This document shows positions 1-10,008 of a stretch of DNA of 64,000 nt, in pieces (position 1 is the first letter of the stretch; each line of letters begins with the position of its first letter). Below the pieces are notes generated by a model. It was not told the origin of the DNA. It saw nothing but the letters and a program-made list of their open reading frames with translations, and ran no database searches. The DNA comes from Rickettsia felis URRWXCal2. Lineage in GTDB: Bacteria > Pseudomonadota > Alphaproteobacteria > Rickettsiales > Rickettsiaceae. The stretch covers positions 496,001-560,000 of the forward strand of contig CP000053.1 in the NCBI GenBank assembly GCA_000012145.1, read 5' to 3'. Made by a program: the position numbers and the translations under genes.

Positions 1-350
1 CCGATAAAACTTCGACTGCTTATACTACTATGACTCAAGCATGTACAACAGCACAAACTGCTTCTTCAGCGAATACTGCTGAGCAGAGACTTCAAACCTT
101 AGTACAGGCAGTTAATACAGCAGCTTCAAGTTTGCTTACTACTACCTCTATAGCATCGACTCCGACACAAGCACAACAAGCTTCTACTCAAGCTTTTACG
201 GATGTGACGAATGTTGTACAAAATATGATAACTCAGCAGCCGTTTAAGCCGACGACAACGGTTAATCAAGGTACGCCGGTTAGAATATACGTTAATAAGG
301 ATTATAAATTCCCAAAAGCCGTTTTATTAAAATCAAAGGTAATGAAATGA
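1..350 (+). CDS. virB10: VirB10 (RvhB10), C-terminal end, partial
   Basis: The frame is open from the window edge (codons in phase with base 3), so the gene starts upstream and only about 115 C-terminal residues are visible. The last part, GTPVRIYVNKDYKFP, matches the end of VirB10/TrbI proteins, where the C-terminal beta-barrel domain closes in the outer-membrane core complex. VirB10 spans the envelope and passes energy from the VirB11 and VirD4 ATPases to the outer-membrane channel. An A/T/Q/S-rich stretch precedes the conserved end. The stop overlaps the virB11 start (ATGA, 347-350), which indicates translational coupling and one operon. Confidence 0.85.
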   Translation, partial: DKTSTAYTTMTQACTTAQTASSANTAEQRLQTLVQAVNTAASSLLTTTSIASTPTQAQQASTQAFTDVTNVVQNMITQQPFKPTTTVNQGTPVRIYVNKDYKFPKAVLLKSKVMK

Positions 351-1351
351 ATGAAGAATTTGCAGCCTTAGAGACGTTTTTACTTCCTTTTAAAAATTTA
401 TTTGCTGAAGACGGTATTAACGAGATTATGGTTAATAAGCCTGGGGAAGCATGGGTTGAAAAAAAAGGCGATATATATTCTAAGCAAATACCGGAATTGG
501 ATAGTGAACATTTACTTTCATTAGGGCGTTTAGTTGCTCAATCTACCGAACAGATGATTTCGGAAGAAAAGCCTTTACTTTCCGCAACTTTGCCGAACGG
601 TTATCGTATTCAAATAGTATTTCCTCCTGCTTGTGAGATAGGACAAATCATTTATTCTATAAGAAAGCCTAGCGGTATGAATCTAACTTTAGATGAATAT
701 GCTAAAATGGGAGCATTTGATGATACTGCAACAGAGAGTTTAGTAGATGAAGATGCAGTAATTTTAAATAATTTCTTAGCCGAAAAAAAGATTAAAGAAT
801 TTATTAGACATGCAGTTGTTTCAAAGAAAAATATCATAATTAGCGGCGGTACTTCAACCGGTAAAACTACTTTTACTAATGCGGCACTTACTGAAATACC
901 TGCAATAGAAAGATTAATTACTGTAGAAGATGCTCGTGAGGTTGTGCTATCAAGCCATCCTAACAGAGTGCATTTACTTGCTTCCAAAGGAGGACAGGGG
1001 CGTGCAAATGTTACTACTCAAGATTTAATAGAGGCGTGTTTGCGTTTAAGACCGGATAGAATTATAGTGGGTGAGCTTCGAGGTAAGGAAGCTTTTAGTT
1101 TTTTGCGTGCTATTAATACAGGTCACCCCGGTTCAATATCAACACTGCATGCGGATAGTCCCGCTATGGCTATTGAGCAGTTAAAGCTTATGGTTATGCA
1201 AGCAGATCTTGGTATGCCGCCTGAAGAAGTAAAGAAGTATATTTTAACCGTTGTAGATATCGTTGTGCAGTTAAAACGCGGTAGCGGTGGGAAAAGATAT
1301 GTTTCGGAGGTTTACTATAAGAAGAATAAGAATGCTGAGGGTATGGTGTAG
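347..1351 (+). CDS. virB11: VirB11 (RvhB11) type IV secretion ATPase
   Basis: 334 residues, the normal length for VirB11-type hexameric secretion ATPases of the inner-membrane cytoplasmic face. Walker A is GGTSTGKTT at about residues 166-174; Walker B and Asp/Glu boxes lie around IIVGELRGKE (about 239-248); the His box GHPGSISTLHADS is at about 259-271. The N-terminal half matches the substrate-gating domain. The start is the ATG overlapping the virB10 stop. VirB11 switches the machine between pilus assembly and substrate transfer by interacting with VirB4 and VirD4, and virD4 lies just downstream. The stop is only 2 bp before a palindromic element. All motifs look intact. Confidence 0.97.
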   Translation: MNEEFAALETFLLPFKNLFAEDGINEIMVNKPGEAWVEKKGDIYSKQIPELDSEHLLSLGRLVAQSTEQMISEEKPLLSATLPNGYRIQIVFPPACEIGQIIYSIRKPSGMNLTLDEYAKMGAFDDTATESLVDEDAVILNNFLAEKKIKEFIRHAVVSKKNIIISGGTSTGKTTFTNAALTEIPAIERLITVEDAREVVLSSHPNRVHLLASKGGQGRANVTTQDLIEACLRLRPDRIIVGELRGKEAFSFLRAINTGHPGSISTLHADSPAMAIEQLKLMVMQADLGMPPEEVKKYILTVVDIVVQLKRGSGGKRYVSEVYYKKNKNAEGMV

Positions 1352-1352
1352 C

Positions 1353-1479
1353 GTATACTCGATGAACTTCAAAAATTGGCTACGTCGTTCTACAAGTTCT
1401 GCGGTGCTCGCGTTTAAGTATACGCTCCGCTCCTCGCCTTGTGAACTCCTTGCTCTTTTTGAAGTTGATCTTCGTATAC
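1353..1479 (+). repeat. Palindromic element, family D (GTATACTCG type)
   Basis: About 127 bp bounded by GTATAC at both ends, with internal inverted arms GAACTTCAAAAATTGG and TTTTTGAAGTTGATC. A spurious 68-codon frame reads through it. Related copies lie at 35386, 42641, 53988, 54123 and 60912. The size and inverted structure fit Rickettsia palindromic elements, but I cannot assign the RPE number. Confidence 0.8.
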
Positions 1480-1511
1480 CTATTCTTCATTAAAGTATAT
1501 AGTTCGTTTAT

Positions 1512-1607
1512 GTCATTCCTGCGAAAGCAGGAATCCAGGATAAAGCGAGATAAATCGAGCTTTTAAAAAGCTTTAAAGTACTAGATTCCTGCTTTCGCAG
1601 GAATGAC
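1512..1607 (+). repeat. Palindromic element, family B (GTCATTCCTGCG type)
   Basis: About 96 bp. Each arm is itself a hairpin (GTCATTCCTGCGAAAGCAGG on the left, CCTGCTTTCGCAGGAATGAC on the right), so the element can fold into a long cruciform. With the family D copy it fills the 320 bp gap between virB11 and virD4. It could act as a terminator or RNA-stability hairpin. Confidence 0.85.
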
Positions 1608-1671
1608 ATAGGCAGTTTAGTAGGAATATTAACAATATTAAGTAATAAGTAAAAACTAGGAATATCAATTC

Positions 1672-3447
1672 ATGGAATGGCATAAGATACTTAAAGTTAC
1701 TAGGAATATATTCGGTCATGCTATAATTCATCCGGTTGTTATTTTTTGTACCATTTGGATAAGCGGTGCATTTGTTGCAATTTTTACTAATGAGGTTGGA
1801 GCTTTAGGTGTAGATATAAATGCTATAAATATTGCTTATAAGTGGGCTTACTGGCTTATTAACGTTTGGGGGCAGTTAAAAATTGCCGACTATAATTATT
1901 TAAAATTGAAGCTACTTGCATCTCTTCTTGGTCCTGCTATTGTTGTCATAATATTTTACATTAAAAATTTTGAAAGAATAAAATCATTACAATTTTTTGA
2001 GCAACCGGAAAAAGTATATGGAGATGCTAGCTGGGCTAATCCGTCAGATATAGAGGCTGCTGGGCTTAGATCCAAAAAAGGTATGTTAATAGGTGTTGAT
2101 GCCGGTGGATATTTTGTTGCAGACGGATTCCAGCATGCTTTATTATTTGCTCCTACAGGTTCAGGTAAAGGTGTGGGTTTTGTGATACCTAATCTGTTAT
2201 TTTGGAGTGATTCGGTAGTAGTACATGACATAAAACTCGAAAATCACGGTTTGACGAGCGGTTGGCGTGAGAAACAAGGTCAGAAAGTTTTTGTATGGGA
2301 GCCTTCTAATCCCGATGGTATTACGCATTGTTACAATCCGATTGATTGGGTTAGTACTAAGCCCGGGCAGATGGTTGATGACGTACAGAAAATTTCAAAT
2401 CTTATAATGCCGGAAAAGGATTTTTGGAATAATGAAGCACGAAGTTTATTCTTAGGTGTAACTTTATATTTAATAGCTGATCCTACTAAAACTAAATCTT
2501 TCGGTGAAGTAGTGCGTACCATGAGAAGTGACGACGTAGTTTATAATCTAGCGGTCGTACTCGATACGCTTGGCGGTGTAATACATCCTGTTGCATATAT
2601 GAATATTGCTGCGTTTTTACAAAAAGCCGATAAAGAGCGTTCGGGTGTAATATCTACAATGAACTCATCGCTTGAATTATGGGCAAATCCGCTTATTGAT
2701 TCTGCTACTGCATCTTCTGATTTCAACGTACAAGAATTTAAAAAAGTCAAAACAACCGTATATGTAGGACTCACTCCTGATAATATACAGCGTTTACAAA
2801 AATTAATGCAGGTGTTTTATCAGCAGGCGACAGAATTTTTAAGCCGCAAAATGCCGGATTTAAAGGAAGAGCCGCATGGGGTAATGTTCTTGCTTGATGA
2901 GTTCCCGACACTTGGAAAGATGGATACTTTTAAAGCCGGTATAGCTTATTTTAGAGGTTATAGAGTTCGGTTATTTTTGATTATTCAAGATACGCAGCAG
3001 TTAAAAGGAACATATGAAGATGCAGGGATGAATTCTTTCTTATCTAATGCAACATACCGTATTACTTTTGCTGCTAATAACTATGAAACGGCAAATTTAA
3101 TATCGCAGCTTGTCGGTAATAAGACGGTAGAACAAAGATCATTTAGTAAACCTTTATTTTTTGACCTTAATATTTCTACTAGAACCCAAAACGTTTCTCA
3201 AGTTCAAAGAGCTTTACTTTTACCTCAAGAAGTAATACAGTTACCGAGAGATGAGCAAATTGTTTTAATAGAATCCTTTCCGCCTATAAAATCTCGTAAA
3301 ATTAAGTATTACGAAGATAAATTTTTTACTAGTAGATTATTACCGCCGACTTTTGTACCTACTCAAGTACCTTTTGATCCTAGGGCAAATAATAATGAGG
3401 CTCAAGAAGAGACTGAAACAACAACTGCTCCGGAAAATAATGAGTAA
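1672..3447 (+). CDS. virD4: VirD4 (RvhD4) type IV coupling protein
   Basis: 591 residues of the VirD4/TraG family, the inner-membrane ATPase that brings effectors to the T4SS channel. Two hydrophobic segments occupy roughly residues 10-35 and 80-105, the usual N-terminal anchor. Walker A is APTGSGKGVGF at about 160-170 and Walker B is FLLDEFPTLG at about 406-415. The C-terminus is acidic and Q/E/T-rich (NNNEAQEETETTT), a plausible variable effector-interaction tail. It lies 320 bp after virB11, separated by two palindromic elements. In this family VirD4 is the recruiting partner of VirB10/VirB11 encoded just upstream. No lesion seen. Confidence 0.96.
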   Translation: MEWHKILKVTRNIFGHAIIHPVVIFCTIWISGAFVAIFTNEVGALGVDINAINIAYKWAYWLINVWGQLKIADYNYLKLKLLASLLGPAIVVIIFYIKNFERIKSLQFFEQPEKVYGDASWANPSDIEAAGLRSKKGMLIGVDAGGYFVADGFQHALLFAPTGSGKGVGFVIPNLLFWSDSVVVHDIKLENHGLTSGWREKQGQKVFVWEPSNPDGITHCYNPIDWVSTKPGQMVDDVQKISNLIMPEKDFWNNEARSLFLGVTLYLIADPTKTKSFGEVVRTMRSDDVVYNLAVVLDTLGGVIHPVAYMNIAAFLQKADKERSGVISTMNSSLELWANPLIDSATASSDFNVQEFKKVKTTVYVGLTPDNIQRLQKLMQVFYQQATEFLSRKMPDLKEEPHGVMFLLDEFPTLGKMDTFKAGIAYFRGYRVRLFLIIQDTQQLKGTYEDAGMNSFLSNATYRITFAANNYETANLISQLVGNKTVEQRSFSKPLFFDLNISTRTQNVSQVQRALLLPQEVIQLPRDEQIVLIESFPPIKSRKIKYYEDKFFTSRLLPPTFVPTQVPFDPRANNNEAQEETETTTAPENNE

Positions 3448-3456
3448 GATCCAAAA

Positions 3457-4869
3457 ATGCGTTCAGCTATTATTGATATCGGTTCAAATGCTTTAAGAGC
3501 TGTAGTTTATGAAAGTGATGAGCTTGGAGCTCCGGAAATTTTTAATTATAAATTTAGAAATTATCTTACAAATTTACTTAATTTAGATAATTTAGACGTA
3601 AAACATCAAACATATTTATCTCTACAATATCTTATCCATATTTTTACCAAACTGTCCGTTACTAATATTAGATGTGTTGCAACAGCTATACTTAGGGGGC
3701 ATCCTAAAGCAGATGAATTCAAAGCTATAATTAAAAAGAGATTCAATATTGATATTGAAATTATCTCAGGTGAACGTGAAGCTTATTTAACAGCTGCCGG
3801 ATTAATTTCCGGTATTAGTGATGCTTTCGGTATTGTAGCCGATCTTGGCGGTGGAAGTCTTGAGCTTGCTCAGATTGGAAATAAAAAAGTCGGTAAATTA
3901 AAATCATTGCCGCTCGGTACAAAAATTATTGCTAGTAGCAATTTTGGTGATGTTGGACTGATTACTAAAATGCTAGAGGAAGAATTTGGAGCTGCACATC
4001 ATCCTAATTTATATTTAATTGGCGGTGCATTACGTCTAATGAGCCGTATATATATGGAGTCTATAAATTATCCTCTTAAAAATTTACATAATTTTGAAAT
4101 AAATCGTGTAGAGTTTGAGTTATATTTAGAGAAATTATCGCAAATCGATAAATTAAAGCTGAGTTATTACGAGCAGAAAGCCATAAATTATAATGCAGTT
4201 CTAGTAATAAAAGCGATGATTAAGGTATTTTCACCGGAAAAGATTATTATCTCAAATTACGGTTTAAAAGAAGGAGTAAGATTTGATTCGTTACCGTCTC
4301 ATGAAACAGAAAAAGATATTATTTATGAGAGGGTGAAGAGATTAGTAAAATTTGATAGAAATATATGTAAAATTGAAAAATATATTGAAGCAGTACAATA
4401 TCTTTTAATTAATTCCGATGCTACGACTCTTATTATTATTGAACTCGCTATAATGCTAGCACAATATAATAAAAATATTGATAAAACGCTCAGAGCAAAT
4501 TTTGTTTCGGAATTTATACTATCTTCAGATATTCCTTTTAGTCATAGACAGCGTCTTATGCTCGGCATTGCTCTTACGGTTACTTATACTGCTAAAACTG
4601 ACATGCAGATTAATAAAATAGCTAAGAAAATGATTAGTAAAAGTGATTATTATAACAGTCATATAATCGGTTATTATATAAAAATTGCTAGAGAAATTGA
4701 TGGACCGGAATTCCAAGAACCTTCTTTTTCGATTAAATTAAAAGACGATAAATTTTTACAAATTAATGCTTCAAATATCTTGCCTAAACAAGTTTTTGAA
4801 AAGGTTTGTGAACGTTTAAAAGATATAAGTTCTGCTAGAAAAAATATTAGTTATAATTTTAGTGATTAG
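3457..4869 (+). CDS. Ppx/GppA-family exopolyphosphatase or pppGpp phosphohydrolase
   Basis: 470 residues with the ASKHA-fold signature of Ppx/GppA enzymes: N-terminal IDIGSNALR (phosphate loop 1), ISGEREAYLTAAG in the middle, and DLGGGSLELAQIG (second phosphate-binding loop). These enzymes cleave terminal phosphate from polyphosphate or convert pppGpp to ppGpp; sequence alone does not decide which. The C-terminal half (from about residue 300) resembles the helical HD-like region of long Ppx proteins but is divergent. It starts 9 bp after the virD4 stop, so it probably shares the T4SS transcript. A hydrolase-only SpoT homologue at 46451 is a possible functional partner. Confidence 0.85.
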   Translation: MRSAIIDIGSNALRAVVYESDELGAPEIFNYKFRNYLTNLLNLDNLDVKHQTYLSLQYLIHIFTKLSVTNIRCVATAILRGHPKADEFKAIIKKRFNIDIEIISGEREAYLTAAGLISGISDAFGIVADLGGGSLELAQIGNKKVGKLKSLPLGTKIIASSNFGDVGLITKMLEEEFGAAHHPNLYLIGGALRLMSRIYMESINYPLKNLHNFEINRVEFELYLEKLSQIDKLKLSYYEQKAINYNAVLVIKAMIKVFSPEKIIISNYGLKEGVRFDSLPSHETEKDIIYERVKRLVKFDRNICKIEKYIEAVQYLLINSDATTLIIIELAIMLAQYNKNIDKTLRANFVSEFILSSDIPFSHRQRLMLGIALTVTYTAKTDMQINKIAKKMISKSDYYNSHIIGYYIKIAREIDGPEFQEPSFSIKLKDDKFLQINASNILPKQVFEKVCERLKDISSARKNISYNFSD

Positions 4870-4878
4870 GTGTTTTTT

Positions 4879-5109
4879 GGATCCCGTGGTCAATCCTATA
4901 GTACCGGACATTTTTTTTAAAGATCCCGATGTCATCCCCGCGAAAGCGGGGATCCAGACTAAAAAATCTTTAATTTTAAAGATTTTTTATTACATAGTTT
5001 TTGTAAAATAAAGCTTTTTTTAAAAGCTTTATTTTACTGGATTCCCGCCTACGTGGGAATGACATAGAACAAAAATTATCCGGTACTATAGGTCAAGCCA
5101 TGGGATGAC
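4879..5109 (+). repeat. Palindromic element, family C, interrupted by a nested family B element
   Basis: The outer arms are 4879-4908 (ATCCCGTGGTCAATCC... ending TAGTACCGGA) and 5079-5109 (TCCGGTACTATAGGTCAAG...). They are near-perfect reverse complements. Between them sits a complete family B element. Ten bases, TAGTACCGGA, are precisely mirrored at the inner boundary, so the outer palindrome was whole before insertion or both arms evolved together. This and the partial copy at 5141 fill most of the 398 bp gap after the Ppx gene. Confidence 0.75.
4931..5063 (+). repeat. Palindromic element, family B, nested inside a family C element
   Basis: About 133 bp running from GTCATCCCCGCGAAAGCGGG to ACGTGGGAATGAC. 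The spacer contains a second perfect inverted repeat (AAAGCTTTTTTTAAAAGCTTT region). It lies inside the family C element described at 4879. Confidence 0.8.
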
Positions 5110-5140
5110 ATCGAGTGTGTTTTCCGGTCTACACAACAAG

Positions 5141-5164
5141 ACATTCCTGCTTTCGCAGGAATGA
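5141..5164 (+). repeat. Partial family B palindromic arm
   Basis: A single right-hand arm (ATTCCTGCTTTCGCAGGAAT then GAC) with no matching left arm nearby. It is probably a decayed copy. The remaining 100 bp to the portal gene are AT-rich with no other recognisable feature. Confidence 0.6.
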
Positions 5165-5267
5165 CATCGAAATCTTTTTAAAAACTGTCCTGTACTTATT
5201 TTAAGCTCTCTTAGTCTACCTCCCAAATCATTATATAATCCTGAAAACAACAAATATATTAGGATAT

Positions 5268-6425
5268 ATGATAAAAAATTATTGGAAAAAGTTTTGGAAG
5301 AATAGTACTACCAAATCACAAAATTTTATTGAGCTAAACGACATTGCATACGGGAATTTAAAAAGAGTTAAGGTAGGCATAGAAGCTTATCGTGAAAATG
5401 TTATAGTATATAGATGTATTAATTTAATTGCCCAATCAGCGGGACATGTGCCGTGGAAAGTGCTTAAAAGTAGAACCGGAGAAGTAATATCAGAGCTTCC
5501 GGTACATTATTTACTAAAAAGACCGAATCCTGAAAAAGCCGGAGTGGATTTTTTTAGTGAGTTAATCGCAAGCAAATTATTATTCGGTAATAGTTATATT
5601 TTATCAACTCTGGATTCATATCCTAAAGAAATTTATTTACTACCGGCTCTTGCTACTGAGCTTGTTATAGAACATGACAATTTAGTTGCTTATAGATATA
5701 AAAGTAGCAAAGGTGATAGGATTTATAAGATTGACCATATAGCTAAGATGAGTAGAGTCTTGCATCTAAAAAACTATCATCCTCTAGATCAGCATTACGG
5801 GTTATCTTGTTTAGAAGCTGCTTCGCTTCCTATAGATTTACATCAACAATCTTTTTATTGGAATCATTCGTTATTACAAAACGGGGCGAGACCTTCCGGT
5901 GCATTAATAGTAAAAGATAGTAACGGTTATCTTAGCGATGAACAGTTTGAAAGATTGCAAGCCCAATTATCAGAGAAATTTAGCGGTAATAGTAATGCCG
6001 GTAAGCCGCTACTACTTGAAGAAGGGCTTGGCTGGCAAGAAATGAGTATCAACCCAAAGGATATGGATTTCATTGAATCTAAAAACTCTGCGGCAAGAGA
6101 AATAGCTTTAGCCTTTGGGGTGCCGCCGCAGTTACTAGGTATTAACGGCGATAACACCTATAGCAATATGCAGGAAGCTCGCCTTGCTTTATGGGAAGAA
6201 ACGCTAATCCCTTTACTTGATAAAATTGCGGATAGTGTGAGTAATTGGTTTTCATATCTTTTTAAGGAAGATATTATTATTGATTTTGATCGTGATTCTA
6301 TATCTGCATTAACCGAAAAGCGTGAAAATTTATGGGCTAAAATCTCTAATGCTAATTTCATGACTTTAAATGAAAAAAGAGCTTTTGTCGGACTTCCACC
6401 GATTATAAACGGTGATAGATTATGA
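5268..6425 (+). CDS. HK97-type phage portal protein, GTA-like
   Basis: 385 residues of the HK97 portal family, the ring protein through which DNA enters a phage or GTA capsid. Recognisable portions include ENVIVYRCINLIAQSAGHVP near the N-terminus, HYLLKRPNPEKAG, and FGVPPQLLGI toward the C-terminus, all typical of the alphaproteobacterial GTA portal (gp3). The full portal length appears to be kept without internal stops. No terminase, capsid or protease gene is adjacent, so it is a stranded remnant rather than part of a working GTA cluster. The next gene overlaps by 4 bp (ATGA). The other GTA-like gene here is the truncated gp15-like gene at 16704-17810. Confidence 0.92.
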   Translation: MIKNYWKKFWKNSTTKSQNFIELNDIAYGNLKRVKVGIEAYRENVIVYRCINLIAQSAGHVPWKVLKSRTGEVISELPVHYLLKRPNPEKAGVDFFSELIASKLLFGNSYILSTLDSYPKEIYLLPALATELVIEHDNLVAYRYKSSKGDRIYKIDHIAKMSRVLHLKNYHPLDQHYGLSCLEAASLPIDLHQQSFYWNHSLLQNGARPSGALIVKDSNGYLSDEQFERLQAQLSEKFSGNSNAGKPLLLEEGLGWQEMSINPKDMDFIESKNSAAREIALAFGVPPQLLGINGDNTYSNMQEARLALWEETLIPLLDKIADSVSNWFSYLFKEDIIIDFDRDSISALTEKRENLWAKISNANFMTLNEKRAFVGLPPIINGDRL

Positions 6426-6709
6426 CTAAAGATATTAGCGATACGTTAAATAATTTGTATGACCTTATAGCGAGGCTTATTATTCTACTCGAAGATGAAT
6501 TAGTACGTATTACATTGCATAAAAATGAAAATAATATAATAGATACCAAAAATGTTACTGAAACCTTAAATAAACTAGTTAACTTAATAGTACAGTTAAA
6601 TAAATTATCTAATAGCCGTATAAGCTCGGAAAATTCAAAAATAGATGAAAAAGATAAAATGATAATAGATAATTTTTTAGAAAATTATAATTTAAAAAAT
6701 CTTTTTTAG
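6422..6709 (+). CDS. Small hypothetical protein following the portal gene
   Basis: 95 residues, start overlapping the portal stop (ATGA at 6422-6425), so probably translationally coupled. It is mostly helical by composition, rich in L, I, N, K and E, with heptad-like leucine spacing (LNNLYDLIARLIILLEDELV) suggesting a coiled coil. No signal peptide or clear membrane segment. I do not recognise the family. Its position suggests a GTA-cluster small protein, but that is inference from context only. Confidence 0.65.
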   Translation: MTKDISDTLNNLYDLIARLIILLEDELVRITLHKNENNIIDTKNVTETLNKLVNLIVQLNKLSNSRISSENSKIDEKDKMIIDNFLENYNLKNLF

Positions 6710-6900
6710 AAATGTTCACAGAACCTAATATCTTATCTAATCTTAACCTCCTGATTAATATGTTAATAGACTAAAAACCTAATGTTGTAAAAACACCTCA
6801 TCAATTCAATAAATATATCATTACTTTATATAAAAATTAATAAATTAAAGGGTTTTAATATAAAGTTTTAGTCAATAAATCAACTATAAGGTTAAGAGTT

Positions 6901-7401
6901 ATGAGGAAAAAATCTAGAATATTAAAAAGTTTTCTAGCAACCGCATCAATATTAGGTCTGTCATTGATCATACTGGTAAATGAAATATATGCAGCAGCTG
7001 TTAGTCAAATGGTCGGGGATGTTAATCTTAATAATCCGAATACTAATTTTAATCCACCATTTGTTGACGGTAATACTATTGAAGTGATTAATTCCGGTAA
7101 TATAACTGTATCAAATAGCGGTACTTACAATATAGGTGCTATACGAGCTGACCAAGAAGTAACTACAATATCGGTCGGTAGCGGTAGCACGGATCTAGCT
7201 ATAAATTTTACAATTGGTTCAATGTCCGGTGTTGTAAAGAGTTTGAATATTACAAGATTTAATAATGCTACTAATATAAATATTACTTTAAATGGTAGTG
7301 CAGGGGGCGGCAATATTCATCCAGTAAATGATTATAGTGCATTACAACAGGTATCATTTACACAGATGGGTGGGGGGATAGTGCAAATAGTATTAATTTG
7401 A
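6901..7401 (+). pseudogene. Autotransporter fragment 1: signal peptide and passenger start
   Basis: 166 codons. Positively charged N-terminus followed by a hydrophobic core (about residues 11-30, FLATASILGLSLIILV) and an AAA-type cleavage region, then beta-helix-like repeats. The frame is lost after MGGG in the run TGGGGGGATAG. Shifting one frame at that point continues as DSANSINLNINAPVTL, so the break is a single-base indel. Confidence 0.8.
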
Positions 7402-7811
7402 ATATTAATGCCCCAGTAACTCTAAATAGCACCTTTTACACTAGTGCATCCTCAGAAACAATAAATGTAAATGACGATGTTATAATAACTCAGCCTACTA
7501 AAGCCAGTGGTGCCGGAAATATGAATTTTAATATTGCCGGAGATAAATCACTTACTTTATCTGCTCCTAATTCGATTCAAGATGGAACAGGTGCAGGGAG
7601 AGTAAGGTTTAATTTTACAGGTGCAAATTCTGTCCTAAATATAGATGGTACTAATACTACAATTAGAGGGGCAATAACTAACGGAGCAAATGGAACATTA
7701 AATGTAAATGCCGGAGTTACTACGGCTACTGATTCAACTGTTACTACTATTCAAAAGACGAATATCGCCGATAACACTACTTTTAATATTGATAGTGTTA
7801 ATAGTAACATG

Positions 7812-8168
7812 AATTTATTAAATAATGGAACAAGTATAGCGTTTAAAGGAGCAAGTTCAGAGTTAGATTTAATAAATACCGGTAATACGGATAAGCAGTT
7901 TACGTTATATTCTAATTTAAATCCATCAGATGCAGAAGATGAATATGGGATAGTAAGAGTAGAAGCAACTACAAATAATCTTACCATAGCAAATAATGGA
8001 GGACCATATACGATAGGGAAAGATAATACTCATCGTCTTAAAGAATTTGAAGTTAAAGGAGCAGGTAATATCGTAATTGATAATACGGTATTTACAAAGT
8101 TACTAAGTATGAATAGTACCGGACAGGTAACTCTTAATCAAAGAATAGATTTAGGAGCAGGCGGTAAT
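7812..8168 (+). repeat. Autotransporter long repeat, copy 1
   Basis: About 355 bp encoding LLNNGTSIAFKGASSELDL through NPSDAEDEYGIVRVEATTNN and KEFEVKGAGN to the start of LDLG. Highly similar to copies 2 (8637-8992) and 3 (10486-10846), with mostly synonymous or conservative differences visible by eye. Confidence 0.85.
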
Positions 8169-8636
8169 ATTGCATTTGGAGCGGATGGTACGCTGGTAGT
8201 AAACAATGGGATAACGGGAGATGTTGATTTTAATGATGGTGCCGGCACTTTAGTAATGTCTATTAACTTTGAAACTGGTAGTAAGTTCAGTAATGCGGCG
8301 AATGCTACAGTGCAAATATTTAATTCTTTAATATCTTTAAGAGATTCAAGTGCAGGAAATATAGGGAATATTATAATTGGAAATGATAATAGTTCTGCTA
8401 CGCTTTACGCTAATTCTGGAATTAGTTTTACAGGGAATATGATTTTTGGTTCACAAGGAGGAAAGTTATGGGTGCATAATGATCAAGTGTCATTTTCAGG
8501 AAAGATTATTAATGGTATCAAGGCTGAATTATATTTAGAAAATAATTTTACAGCTTTAGATCCAAGTATTGGCAGTGTTAATACAGTTAATATAGTCGAT
8601 AATAAAACTTATACTATTGATGCTAAAAACGGCAAT

Positions 8637-8992
8637 GTAGATTTATTAAATAACGGGGCAAAGATAATATTTGAAGGAGCAGATTCAGAAGTAGATTTAG
8701 TAAATACAGGGAATGCAAATAAGCAGTTTATGTTATATTCCAACTTAAATCCATCAGATGCAGAAGATGAATATGGGATAGTACGAGTAGAAGCAACTAC
8801 AAACAATCTTACTATAGCAAATAATGGAGGACCATATACGATAGGGAAGGATAATACTCATCGTCTTAAAGAATTTGAAGTTAAAGGAGCAGGTAATGTT
8901 ATAGTTGCTAATCAGGTGTTTACAAAGCGATTTAACATGAATAGTACCGGACAGGTAACTCTTAATCAAGTATTAGATTTAGGAGTGGATGG
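8637..8992 (+). repeat. Autotransporter long repeat, copy 2
   Basis: Second copy of the 355 bp module; differs from copy 1 mainly at its edges (VDLVNTGNANKQFML versus LDLINTGNTDKQFTL), while the central NPSDAEDEYG block is identical in protein. Confidence 0.85.
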
Positions 8993-10008
8993 AGAGGTAA
9001 TATATAATCAGCCCGGTACATTAAATGTTAGCGGTGATAATCCTATTATAGGAAAGGTTAACTTTCAAAATGTTGATGATACTCTTAAGGTAAGTATAGG
9101 TTCTAATCAAGTTTTCGCAGCTAATATAGATAATATCAATAATGTAGATAATAATGGTTCAGTTATTATATCGCAAGGAGGAAATAATATAGCACAACCT
9201 TCTATTATAAATAGTGTTATAGGTATGAGTAATCCTATAAAGGAATTAATAATAAATAATGCAAATGAATATAGTCTCAATATTGTATTAAACGGGGAGG
9301 TCAAAGCGTCTAAGATTCAAGTAAATCGTACTAGTGGTAGTAACCCAAATATGCGGATGACTATAAATAATGATGTTACTGCTGATATAGAAGGCGTTAG
9401 CAATGGTAGTAATAATTTTGTATTAACTATTAATCAAGGAAAGACAGTTACCGGTGCAATAAATTCTATAAATACCGCTTCAACAACTATAAATTTGAGA
9501 GGTAGTGTTACGGGTCCAATAACCAATGCCACTACTATTAATTTCGATGGTACAGGAGATACAAAACTAGGTTCTACTGCAAATACTACAGATTTTATAG
9601 TAGCTAATGCTAAAGCTAATGTAACTGCCGATGGTCGTATGACCGGTAATTTAAGTTATAACGCAGCAGGTACGGTAGCAGCTAATAAAGGGATAACGGG
9701 AGATATCAACTTTAAAGGTAATGACGGAGTATTTAATTTAGGAGACGGTTCTACGATTGTTGGGGCAGTGACCAGTACCGACTCCGTTGCCGGTAGCTTG
9801 TATTTTATAGGTGATGGAGAGGTTACCGGTGGAGTAGAGGCAAAAAAAGTAGTGTTTAACGGTATAGATAATATAGAGGGGGCTGCAAATGCAGAAATAT
9901 TTACTGTAGCAAACGTTAATACAAAAGCGGATATTACCGGAAAGATGGTAGGAAATATAGAATATACTGCTGCAGGTGCTTTAATTGCAAATGGAGGGCT
10001 AACAGGAA

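Noticed and set aside
1287..1493. 68-codon frame between virB11 and virD4
   Set aside because: Made from the virB11 end and a family D element; no start signal and no relation to T4SS genes.
4870..5267. Possible CRISPR-like array from repeated GTCATTCC/GAATGAC words
   Set aside because: The words are arms of inverted palindromic elements with unequal spacing and no direct repeat-spacer pattern.
7751..8806. Antisense frames repeated in the autotransporter (RTIPYSSSASDGFKLEY)
   Set aside because: They recur only because the underlying sense modules are repeats; no gene.
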